Source of the DNA: Poriferisodalis sp026713105
GTDB lineage: Bacteria; Actinomycetota; Acidimicrobiia; Acidimicrobiales; Poriferisodalaceae
Length of the DNA stretch: 64,000 nt
NCBI GenBank assembly: GCA_965115995.1
Contig: OZ220472.1
Coordinates: 806,001-870,000 of the forward strand
Direction: 5' to 3'
Part shown: positions 50,495 through 57,299 of the stretch, piece after piece
Layout: the number at the start of each line of letters is the position of its first letter
Numbering within the stretch: position 1 is the stretch's first letter
The notes under the pieces: generated by a model
What the model saw: the letters and a program-made list of their open reading frames with translations, nothing else
What the model was told of the DNA's origin: nothing
Databases searched by the model: none
Position numbers and translations under genes: made by a program

Positions 50495-51745
50495 ATGACT
50501 CGATCTCCCTTCCGCACGTCGTGGCGGCGCTGGGCGCAATCAGCAGCAGCGCTGGCGGCGGCTGTGCTGCTCGCGGCGGCTTGCACGGGAGGCGATACCG
50601 ATGGCGGCACCACTGATGGCGGCTTCGCCGGCACCGTCCGTATCGGAGTGGCGCTCAGCGAAACGGGCCGGTTCGCCGCCGAAGGCAAGGCCGTGCGTCA
50701 GGGTTACGAAACCTGGCTGCGCTTGGTGAACGTCGAGCAGGGAGGGATCCGCGTCGGCGATGACCGCTACCGGGCCGAGATCGTCTATCGCGACGATGAG
50801 TCCGATCCCGACCGGGTGGCCGTCCTGATCGAGCAGCTCATCGACTCCGACGAAGTGGACTTCCTGCTCGGTCCGTACTCCAGCACGCTGACCGGACCGG
50901 CCAGCGCTGTCGCCGAGGACCGTGGCGTGATCATGGTGGAAGGCAACGGCGCGTCCGATGGCCTGTTCGAACGAGGTTTCCGCAACCTGTTCTACGTCGG
51001 TGTCGTCGCTTCGGACTACACACGGTCGAGCATCGAACTGCTCGCAGAACATGGTGCGCGCACCGCGGTGGTGGCTCATGAAGACACGCCGTTTGCCACC
51101 TCGGTCGCGCAGGGCGCGCAGCGTCACCTTGAGGCCAACGGCATCGAGGTGTTGGCGGTGCAGCGCTATCCGGTCGGCGTTGACGATGTCGACGACTTGA
51201 TGATCGAGCTGGCAGCGCTCGGACCGGACATCTTCGTGGGCGGGGGCCACTACGACGACGCCGTGTTGTTCCTGCGCTCCGCTCAAGAGCTGGAGTTCCG
51301 GCCCGAGGCCATGCTCATCACCGTCGGTCCCGCCAACCCGCAACTGATCTCCGACATCGGCAGCGGCGCCGACGGGGCGCTCGGACCCACCCCGTGGGAG
51401 CGCGTGATGACCTATGAGGGGGCCAGCTTCGGCACGGCGTCTGCCTACGCCGACCGCTACGAGGGCCTGTGGGACGAATCGCCGATCTACCAGGCGGCGG
51501 GGTCAACGGCCGCCGCCCTCGCACTGCAGTTCGCCATCGAAGCTGCCGGCAGCTTTGATACCGACGCTGTGCGAACTGCGCTGCGAGATCTCGATATCGA
51601 GACCTTTTACGGCCCGATCCGCTTCGACGAGCGCGGCGTCAACGTTGCCAAGCCGATAGGGACCGTTCAGGTGCAGGAAGGCCGGATCGTTGTCGTTGCG
51701 CCCGTTGCCGCGGCTGAGGGCGTGCTCATCTACCCGGCGCGCTAG
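50495..51745 (+). CDS. solitary branched-chain amino-acid type substrate-binding lipoprotein
   Basis: 416 residues, type I periplasmic binding fold. Lipoprotein signal with lipobox-like LAAAC (Cys about 30), short Gly/Thr/Asp linker, then GTVRIGVALSETGRFAAEGKAVRQGYETW, LLGPYSSTLTGPASAVAEDRGVIMV and VGGGHYDDAVLFLRSAQEL. No permease or ATPase genes are adjacent. It may feed the LivHMG system at 1-4 kb or act as a sensor. It shares its stop (TAG in CTAG) with the converging AhpD-like gene. Confidence 0.88.
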   Translation: MTRSPFRTSWRRWAQSAAALAAAVLLAAACTGGDTDGGTTDGGFAGTVRIGVALSETGRFAAEGKAVRQGYETWLRLVNVEQGGIRVGDDRYRAEIVYRDDESDPDRVAVLIEQLIDSDEVDFLLGPYSSTLTGPASAVAEDRGVIMVEGNGASDGLFERGFRNLFYVGVVASDYTRSSIELLAEHGARTAVVAHEDTPFATSVAQGAQRHLEANGIEVLAVQRYPVGVDDVDDLMIELAALGPDIFVGGGHYDDAVLFLRSAQELEFRPEAMLITVGPANPQLISDIGSGADGALGPTPWERVMTYEGASFGTASAYADRYEGLWDESPIYQAAGSTAAALALQFAIEAAGSFDTDAVRTALRDLDIETFYGPIRFDERGVNVAKPIGTVQVQEGRIVVVAPVAAAEGVLIYPAR

Positions 51746-52311
51746 CGGCCCAAAGTGAAGAACTCGTTGTTGGGGCGCATCGACGTCAGGTGGGCCATCC
51801 GGTTCGACAGGGCGAACAGCCCCGTGATGGCGCCGATGTCCCAGATGTCGTCGTCGCTGAAGCCGTGAGCCCGCAGCTCGTCGTGATCGCTGGATGATGC
51901 CGACCACGGCTCGCTGCACATTTTCAGGGCGAAATCGATCATCGCCCGCTGCCTGTCGCTGAGATCGGCCTTGGACGGATCGACCGCGAGCTGATCGGCC
52001 AAATGCGGATCCTTGGCGCGGATGCGCAGGATCGCACCGTGTGCCACGACGCAGTAGAGGCAGTTGTTGGCCCCGCTGGTGGCCACCACGATCATCTCCC
52101 GCTCCGCCTTGGTGAGCCCGCTCGGGCCCTCCATCAGCGCGTCGTGGTAGGCCATGAACGCCCGCATCTCGTCGGGCCGGTGCGCCAACGCCAAGAACAC
52201 ATTGGGCACGAAGCCGGTCTTGGACTGGATGAGCTCGATGCGCTCACGCAGGTCGTCGGGCATGTCCGCAATGTCGGGCACGGGGAAGGTCGAGATGGCT
52301 GGCTCGGTCAT
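51742..52311 (-). CDS. AhpD-like peroxidase-related protein
   Basis: 189 residues of the alkylhydroperoxidase D/CMD superfamily, peroxidase-related subgroup. Redox motif C-x-x-C in NNCLYCVVAHG with the downstream His; helices LTKAEREMIVVATSGANN are typical. It probably reduces peroxides through a thiol pair. ATG at 52311. Its 3' end overlaps the solitary binding-protein stop by four bases, the palindrome CTAG serving both. Confidence 0.85.
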   Translation of the reverse strand: MTEPAISTFPVPDIADMPDDLRERIELIQSKTGFVPNVFLALAHRPDEMRAFMAYHDALMEGPSGLTKAEREMIVVATSGANNCLYCVVAHGAILRIRAKDPHLADQLAVDPSKADLSDRQRAMIDFALKMCSEPWSASSSDHDELRAHGFSDDDIWDIGAITGLFALSNRMAHLTSMRPNNEFFTLGR

Positions 52312-52386
52312 GCCCGCAGCCTAAGGAGGCGCGCCGGGCGGGCTGCCCTCCTACATTTGCGGGGCCGACGAAGGGATGTGCTGACG

Positions 52387-52947
52387 ATGCACCTGACACG
52401 ACCGACCTCACCTCGCCTTGAGCCGATCCCCAAGGTGGCCGAGCGGGCCCGCGAGGTCATGGCGAACTCGTTTGCCAATGCAGTCAACGTCATTGCGACT
52501 CTTGCGCACAGCCGGCCGATCTCGAAGGCGTTCGGCGAGTTTGCCCAAGCGATCCTGTACAAGGGCGACCTGTCCCGGCGTGACGTGGAGATCGCGGTGC
52601 TTCGCATGGGCTGGAACTGCCAGTCTGTCTACGAGTTCGGCCAGCACACGCTGATGGCCCTCGCCGAAGTCATGACCGAAGAGGAGATCTACCTCGTCAC
52701 CCGGCCGATCGCCGAGGGGAACTGGACACCGGCCGAGGCGGCCCTTCTGCAGGTCGTGGACGACCTGTACTCCGACGACTGCGTCTCCGATGCCACGTGG
52801 GCCGAGGCCACATCGCACTTCAGCAATGCCGAGATGGTGCACCTCATCGCGGCTTCGGGCTGCTACCGGATGGTGAGCGGGCTACTCAACAGCACCGGCG
52901 TGGAACGTGACGAAGGCGTCCCTAGCTGGCCGACGGCACCTCGTTGA
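52387..52947 (+). CDS. carboxymuconolactone-decarboxylase-family protein
   Basis: 186 residues. CMD-fold segments: SKAFGEFAQAILYKGDLSRRDVEIAVLRMGWNCQSVYEFGQHTLMALAEVMTEEE, with the N-C-x3-Y-E-x2-Q-H pattern seen in CMD proteins that lack the CxxC redox pair of AhpD. Function of this subgroup is unknown; many are annotated from 4-carboxymuconolactone decarboxylase. ATG 52387. Its 3' end overlaps the carbonic anhydrase gene tail to tail by 26 bp. Confidence 0.8.
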   Translation: MHLTRPTSPRLEPIPKVAERAREVMANSFANAVNVIATLAHSRPISKAFGEFAQAILYKGDLSRRDVEIAVLRMGWNCQSVYEFGQHTLMALAEVMTEEEIYLVTRPIAEGNWTPAEAALLQVVDDLYSDDCVSDATWAEATSHFSNAEMVHLIAASGCYRMVSGLLNSTGVERDEGVPSWPTAPR

Positions 52948-53467
52948 GCAGGCCGGTGTCGACGTCGTAGATGAAGCCGCGCACAGCCGTGTCGTGCTCG
53001 ATGAACGGCGAGGCTCGCAACGTTGCGATGGCGGCCTGCACGTCCTCAACGGGGTCGGCGAAGGAGCCGATCGGCCAGCGGGGCCGCTCGCCGAAACGGT
53101 CTTCCATCTCCTTGCTGAACGCAGCGGCGTCGAGACCGCACATGCCGCAGCCGGTGTGATGCACCACCAGGACTTCCCGGGTGCCCAGCAGCTGCTGGGA
53201 GATGCACAGCGAGCGAATGACGTCGTCGGTGATGACTCCGCCTGCGTTGCGCATGACATGCGCCTCGCCGACGCCTAGCCCCAGCTCAGCCAGCGGGTCG
53301 ATGCGGGCATCCATGCAGGTCACGATCGCCACGTGACGGCTGGGCGCAGCCGCCATGCCCGGTGTCTTGACGGCGTCCGCCACCCGCCGGTTGGCCTCGA
53401 CCAGCTCATCGGCCGATGGGTGGTACTCGGATGGGTTCAGCTCTGCGTGTGCGTCTTGTTGGCCCAT
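52922..53467 (-). CDS. beta-class carbonic anhydrase
   Basis: 181 residues. Zinc ligands Cys51 (TCMDAR, with the Asp-Arg dyad), His104 and Cys107 (VVHHTGCGMCG), and MRNAGGVIT. The enzyme hydrates CO2 to bicarbonate. ATG 53467; the frame is open back through tRNA-Lys, which cannot be coding, so the longer form is rejected. It overlaps the CMD gene by 26 bp at the 3' end. Confidence 0.92.
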   Translation of the reverse strand: MGQQDAHAELNPSEYHPSADELVEANRRVADAVKTPGMAAAPSRHVAIVTCMDARIDPLAELGLGVGEAHVMRNAGGVITDDVIRSLCISQQLLGTREVLVVHHTGCGMCGLDAAAFSKEMEDRFGERPRWPIGSFADPVEDVQAAIATLRASPFIEHDTAVRGFIYDVDTGLLNEVPSAS

Positions 53468-53517
53468 CGGGCAAACCTCGCCTGTGCACCAGCCGGTGTT
53501 CTCCGGCAGACCAGTTG

Positions 53518-53591
53518 TACGCCCCCTGGGACTTGAACCCAGAACCTGCGGATTAAGAGTCCGTTGCTCTGCCAAATTGAGCTAGAGGCGC
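53518..53591 (-). tRNA. tRNA-Lys (anticodon CTT)
   Basis: Folds as a 74-nt cloverleaf on the minus strand: acceptor GCGCCTC/GGGGCGT (two G-U pairs), D-stem GCTC/GAGC, anticodon loop CTCTTAA, T-stem CTGGG/CCCAG with TTCAAGT loop, discriminator A. CCA is not encoded. It lies 44 bp from tRNA-His on the same strand. Confidence 0.95.
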
Positions 53592-53635
53592 ATGGTGCCC
53601 CGCAAGGCTAACGACAGCCTTCACGCAGGGGTGCG

Positions 53636-53710
53636 GCGGATCGAGGGGAATCGAACCCCCGGCCTCCAGTGCCACAAACTGGCGCTCTAACCGACTGAGC
53701 TACGACCCGC
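53636..53710 (-). tRNA. tRNA-His (anticodon GTG)
   Basis: Minus-strand cloverleaf with the encoded G(-1) that pairs with C73, as needed for HisRS recognition: acceptor CGGGTCG/CGATCCG, D-stem GCTC/GAGC, anticodon loop TTGTGGC on stem CCAGT/ACTGG, T-loop TTCGATT. CCA is not encoded. Confidence 0.95.
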
Positions 53711-53828
53711 ACGGGGTGGTCAAGGATGCCATGGGTCGCACTGCGTCGCTACCGGATTTCGCGGCGGCGTGACCGGGCACAAGGCGAGGCCTCTGACAGG
53801 TACGAGCCCGACGGCCTACCGTAGGAGC

Positions 53829-54833
53829 GTGAGCACGCAGACAACGCACGCCGCCGCGGCCCGCAAGCCGCCAGTGGAGTACATCCCCCGCATCACCGCC
53901 CAGTACATCGGTCTGGGCTATGGGGAGTACCGCTGGGTGCACAGCGAGACGCCGCCGCCGTGGACGCCGCTGACCAAGCCGATCTCTGAGTGCCGAGTCG
54001 GCCTCATCGCCACCGGCGGCGTCTATGTCGCCGGACAGACGGCCTTCCACTACCGCGACGACACGACCTACCGGGCGATCCCCACCGATGTGGACACGTC
54101 GCAGCTTCGGGCCACGCACTTCGCCTACGACCTGACCGATGCCCGCTCGGACATCAATTGCGTGTTCCCGATCAAGGCCCTGCGCACGCTGCGCGACAGG
54201 GGCGAGATCGGCGAGCTGGGCCCCAACGCCTACACCCTCATGGGAGGCATCTACAGCACCCGCCGGGTGCACGAGGAGCTGATCCCGGAGTTGGCGAAGC
54301 GCTGCGTGGCAGACGAGCTCGACGTCGTGCTGCTCGTGCCGGTTTGACCTGTCTGCCATCAGACCGGGGGTCTGATTGCGAGGGCCATCGAGGCCGAAGG
54401 AATTCCGACACTGACGATGTCGAGCGCACGCGACATCACCCGGGCGGCCTGGCCGCCCCGCTCGGCGTACCTGGACTACCCGCTCGGGCGAACTGCGGGC
54501 AGGCCGCACGAGCCAGAGCTCAACCTGCAGATTCTGCGAGACACGTTCGCCGCCTTCGAGAACCTCGGCGTGCCCGGCTCGATGGCTCACCTGCCCTACC
54601 GCTGGTCGGACTCCGACCGTTGGAAGGACGGGGTGTTCGCGCCCGCTACCAAAGCAGCGGATCTGCCGGAGAGCGCTGCCCCGACCGGCAAGGCAGCAGG
54701 CAAGGACACCTACGAGGACGATCGGGTTGCGCGCCACCCGACGCCGCAGTACCAGACCGAAGAGGACGCGGCAGCCGCCCGGGCGAGCCACGACGGCGAA
54801 GAGTGCCTCGTCTGCGCCGGCATCGATTTCTGA
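53829..54833 (+). CDS. GrdB/PrdB-related selenoprotein (read through in-frame TGA)
   Basis: 334 residues when the TGA at 54345-54347 is read as selenocysteine (residue 173). The sequence around it is LLVPV-U-PVC-HQTGGLIARAIEAEGIPTLT, the U-x-x-C redox motif of the glycine/sarcosine/betaine/D-proline reductase selenoprotein B family. The upstream part (FHYRDDTTYRAIP, YDLTDARSDINCVFPI, LGPNAYTLMGGIYS) and the downstream part (SSARDITRAAWPPRSAYLDYPLGRTAGRP, LPYRW) both match one continuous family, and the frame is open without other stops to 54833. A CxxC (ECLVCAG) ends the protein and could be the resolving pair. It is shorter than GrdB and lacks the rest of the reductase complex, so the reaction is unknown; probably a thiol/selenol oxidoreductase. 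GTG 53829 is the likely start. Read conventionally it would be cut into two false genes. Confidence 0.9.
54358..54376 (+). promoter_or_regulatory. SECIS-like hairpin downstream of the TGA codon
   Basis: ATCAGACC (54358-54365) and GGTCTGAT (54369-54376) form a perfect 8-bp stem with a GGG loop. It begins 10 nt after the TGA and its loop is 18 nt after it, in the window used by bacterial SECIS elements. The apical part contains GGTCTG, as in the E. coli fdhF SECIS. It lies within the coding sequence, as bacterial SECIS elements do. Confidence 0.75.
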
Positions 54834-54851
54834 GTTGGATCTGGGCTTTCT

Positions 54852-55790
54852 GTGAGCGAACAGCCCGAGCGCCGCGCTTCCGTTGGCGCCAAGTCGCCCG
54901 GGTCTGGGGGTGACTACGACCCCGAGGCCGTGCCGGTGCGCAATGCCGCCACGGTCATGATTCTGTCGGGCGACGACGATCCCCACGTCCTCATGCTGAA
55001 GCGCAACGCCCGCTCGATCTTCGTGGGCGACATGTGGGTGTATCCCGGCGGCGCAGTGGATCCCGAAGACGCCACCGAGGTGGCCGACGAGACCGTGTCG
55101 GGTCTGACCGACGACGAGGCCTCGTTCAGCATCGGCATCGAGCGCGGCGGCATCGCCTTTTGGGTGGCGGCGCTGCGGGAGACGTTCGAGGAGGCTGGCA
55201 TCCTGCTCGCTCATCACGACCACCCGGTCGGCGTGGACGACCCCAGGGACCTGCCGTCGGGCATCATCGACCTCTCGCCGCCCGATGTGGCCGAACGGTT
55301 CTCGCAGTACCGCGACGAGGTCAATGCCGGAGAGCGCGACTTCATCGAGACGGTGCGCAGCGAAGACCTGTTGCTCGACGGCAACAACGTCTACTTCATC
55401 GGCCGTTGGGTGACACCCATGGGATCACCCCGTCGCTACGACACGCGCTTCTTCTTGACAGCAATGCCAGACGGCCAGGTCCCGTTGCCCGACCACGACG
55501 AGGCTGTCGAGCACCAGTGGGTGCGACCTGCCGATGCGATCCGGCGCAACGAAATCGGCGACATGGTGATGATGACGCCCACCATCGGCATGCTGCACCG
55601 GCTCGCAAGGTTTGAGACCATCGATGAAGCAGTTGCTGCGGCCGGACGAGGTACCCCAGACGACGACGAGCACGTGCGGATCCGCTACGACAACGAGGGA
55701 CCGCACCGGATCGCCTTCCCCGGCGACCCGGACTACGACGACGCCGACGGCCGCACCGAGACCGGCATCCTGCGCTGGCCCTCGAACTAG
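54852..55790 (+). CDS. Nudix-family hydrolase, NUDT19-like
   Basis: 312 residues. The Nudix box is split by an insert of about 50 residues: GGAVDPED before it and AALRETFEEAGIL after it, the arrangement found in NUDT19-like and related acyl-CoA or nucleotide hydrolases. Other segments: LMLKRNARSIFVGDMWVYPGG, YDTRFFLTAMP. GTG at 54852, 18 bp after the selenoprotein stop, so probably co-transcribed. Substrate may be a CoA derivative, which is inferred only from the family. Confidence 0.82.
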   Translation: MSEQPERRASVGAKSPGSGGDYDPEAVPVRNAATVMILSGDDDPHVLMLKRNARSIFVGDMWVYPGGAVDPEDATEVADETVSGLTDDEASFSIGIERGGIAFWVAALRETFEEAGILLAHHDHPVGVDDPRDLPSGIIDLSPPDVAERFSQYRDEVNAGERDFIETVRSEDLLLDGNNVYFIGRWVTPMGSPRRYDTRFFLTAMPDGQVPLPDHDEAVEHQWVRPADAIRRNEIGDMVMMTPTIGMLHRLARFETIDEAVAAAGRGTPDDDEHVRIRYDNEGPHRIAFPGDPDYDDADGRTETGILRWPSN

Positions 55791-55839
55791 CCCGAAGCCC
55801 TAGTTCAGGGAGTCCGATGGCCTGCGGCCTATCGGGATG

Positions 55840-56313
55840 TCAGCTCGCGAGTTCTCGGGCCTGCTCTATGAACGACTCGATGGTGTTCTCGGCCAGGATG
55901 TTGTGGTCGGCGTCGAGCACCTCGAACATCCGCCCGGCGGGCTCATGCATCGAGAACAGCACCAGCGAGCCCTCGGGACCGCCGCGCTCCATGTGCACGT
56001 CACCGCCGGGGCCGCTGCAGTAGGTGCCGGCTGGCCGGACATCTAGGTGCACCTCGTTGCCATCGCCATCGATGTCGATGACGTGATGCTCACCTTCGAG
56101 CACCAGCGAGGTCGTCGTCGCCACGTGACGGTGGAAATGGCAGTAGGCACCTGGTGCCCATCGAATCAGCAGATCCAGCCGTCCGGCGTTCTCCTCGTGG
56201 CCGAGCACGGCGATGTCGTAGTCGATCCGATAGTCGAAACGGGGTTCGCCCTCGTAGTGGATCCACTGAAGGTCGCTGGTGTCGAATCGAAAGCCTGGAT
56301 TATTCGCCGTCAC
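55840..56313 (-). CDS. cupin-fold protein
   Basis: 157 residues. Beta-barrel with a histidine-rich metal motif YCHFHRHVATTTSLVLEGEHHVID and a second strand VHMERGGPEGSLVLFSMHEPAGRMFEV, as in small ChrR/auxin-binding-like cupins. GTG at 56313. Convergent with the Nudix gene. It could be a metal-dependent dioxygenase or an isomerase; no substrate can be named. Confidence 0.78.
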   Translation of the reverse strand: MTANNPGFRFDTSDLQWIHYEGEPRFDYRIDYDIAVLGHEENAGRLDLLIRWAPGAYCHFHRHVATTTSLVLEGEHHVIDIDGDGNEVHLDVRPAGTYCSGPGGDVHMERGGPEGSLVLFSMHEPAGRMFEVLDADHNILAENTIESFIEQARELAS

Positions 56314-56449
56314 GTTCAGTCTCCCTTGAGGGCCGGAGCCATGCGAAGTCCGGACTCGCGAATGTACCGACGAGGTCGTCGTCGTGTTGCGGAACCCTTG
56401 GTCCTGCGCCAGTTCGGTGGCAGGATGGCTTTCGGTCCTCGTGGCCAGA

Positions 56450-56523
56450 GCCCCCGTGGCGCAACTGGACAGCGCAGCGGGCTTCTATCCCGCCGGTTGC
56501 AGGTTCGAGTCCTGCCGGGGGCG
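56450..56523 (+). tRNA. tRNA-Arg (anticodon TCT)
   Basis: 74-nt cloverleaf: acceptor GCCCCCG/CGGGGGC, D-stem GCGC/GCGC, anticodon loop CTTCTAT on stem GCGGG/CCCGC, T-stem GCAGG/CCTGC with TTCGAGT loop, discriminator G. CCA is not encoded. It lies upstream of folE. Confidence 0.95.
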
Positions 56524-56593
56524 CTTGGTGCGGCCACTGTGCAAGATCGGAAAGGGCGATGGTGTCGTCGGCGAACGCGGGTAGGTTCAGCGG

Positions 56594-57262
56594 ATGCCGC
56601 AGGGCTCAGTTTCTGGCACGGATACTGCTTCGACCTCCAAACTCGCAGGTGAGGTGACGTCGATCGCAGAGACGAATGGCGCCGTCACCGAAGAGCCGGT
56701 GGATACCGACCGGATCGAGCGGGCGGTCCGGGAGATCCTGGTAGCCATCGGCGAGGACCCCGACCGAGACGGCCTGCAGAAGACGCCCAAGCGAGTCGCC
56801 CGCATGTACGCGGAGGTGTTCGCTGGCCTGCAGGAAGATCCCGAACACCACCTCCAGGTGCAGTTCGAGACTGGCCATGACGAGATGGTCATGGTGCGCG
56901 ACATTCCCTTCTATTCGATGTGTGAGCACCACCTCATGCCGTTCGTCGGCCGGGCCCACGTCGCCTACATCCCCGGCGAGCGGGGCATGATCACCGGGCT
57001 GTCGAAGCTGGCGCGCCTGGTGGAGGCCTACGCCCGACGGCCGCAGGTGCAAGAACGGCTCACCACCCAGGTCGCCGACAAGCTGATGGAGGTGCTCGAG
57101 CCCCGGGGCACCCTCGTGGTGGTTGAGGCCGAGCACCAGTGCATGTCGATGCGGGGCGTGCAGAAGCCGGGCTCGCTGACCATCACTTCGGCGGTGCGGG
57201 GCCAGTTCCGCAACACCGCGACCCGGGCGGAGGCAATGCACCTGATCGGCGTCGGCCGCTAA
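56594..57262 (+). CDS. folE: GTP cyclohydrolase I
   Basis: 222 residues, first step of tetrahydrofolate synthesis: GTP to 7,8-dihydroneopterin triphosphate. Zinc ligands are in SMCEHHLMPFVG and QCMSMRGVQKPGS; GRAHVAYIPGERGMITGLSKLARLVEAYARRPQVQERLT is the family core. The N-terminal 40 residues are variable and low in conservation. ATG 56594 is plausible although its ribosome site is weak. In actinobacteria folE often lies with ftsH and folP; here it is followed by a helicase gene. Confidence 0.95.
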   Translation: MPQGSVSGTDTASTSKLAGEVTSIAETNGAVTEEPVDTDRIERAVREILVAIGEDPDRDGLQKTPKRVARMYAEVFAGLQEDPEHHLQVQFETGHDEMVMVRDIPFYSMCEHHLMPFVGRAHVAYIPGERGMITGLSKLARLVEAYARRPQVQERLTTQVADKLMEVLEPRGTLVVVEAEHQCMSMRGVQKPGSLTITSAVRGQFRNTATRAEAMHLIGVGR

Positions 57263-57299
57263 CGCGTCCACCGGTGCACACCGAATTGCTCAGCACTGC

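Noticed and set aside
53468..53575. Longer N-terminus for the carbonic anhydrase
   Set aside because: The extension would run through the tRNA-Lys gene and is not homologous to the family.
53636..53710. tRNA-His lacking the encoded G(-1)
   Set aside because: Correct alignment of the acceptor stem shows G(-1) opposite C73.
54417..54833. Separate small gene after the TGA, starting at an internal ATG
   Set aside because: It is in frame with the gene upstream, the stretch between them has no stop, and both parts match one selenoprotein family.
53700..55223. 507-codon open frame antisense to the selenoprotein and Nudix genes
   Set aside because: No motif and opposite to two genes with strong family matches.
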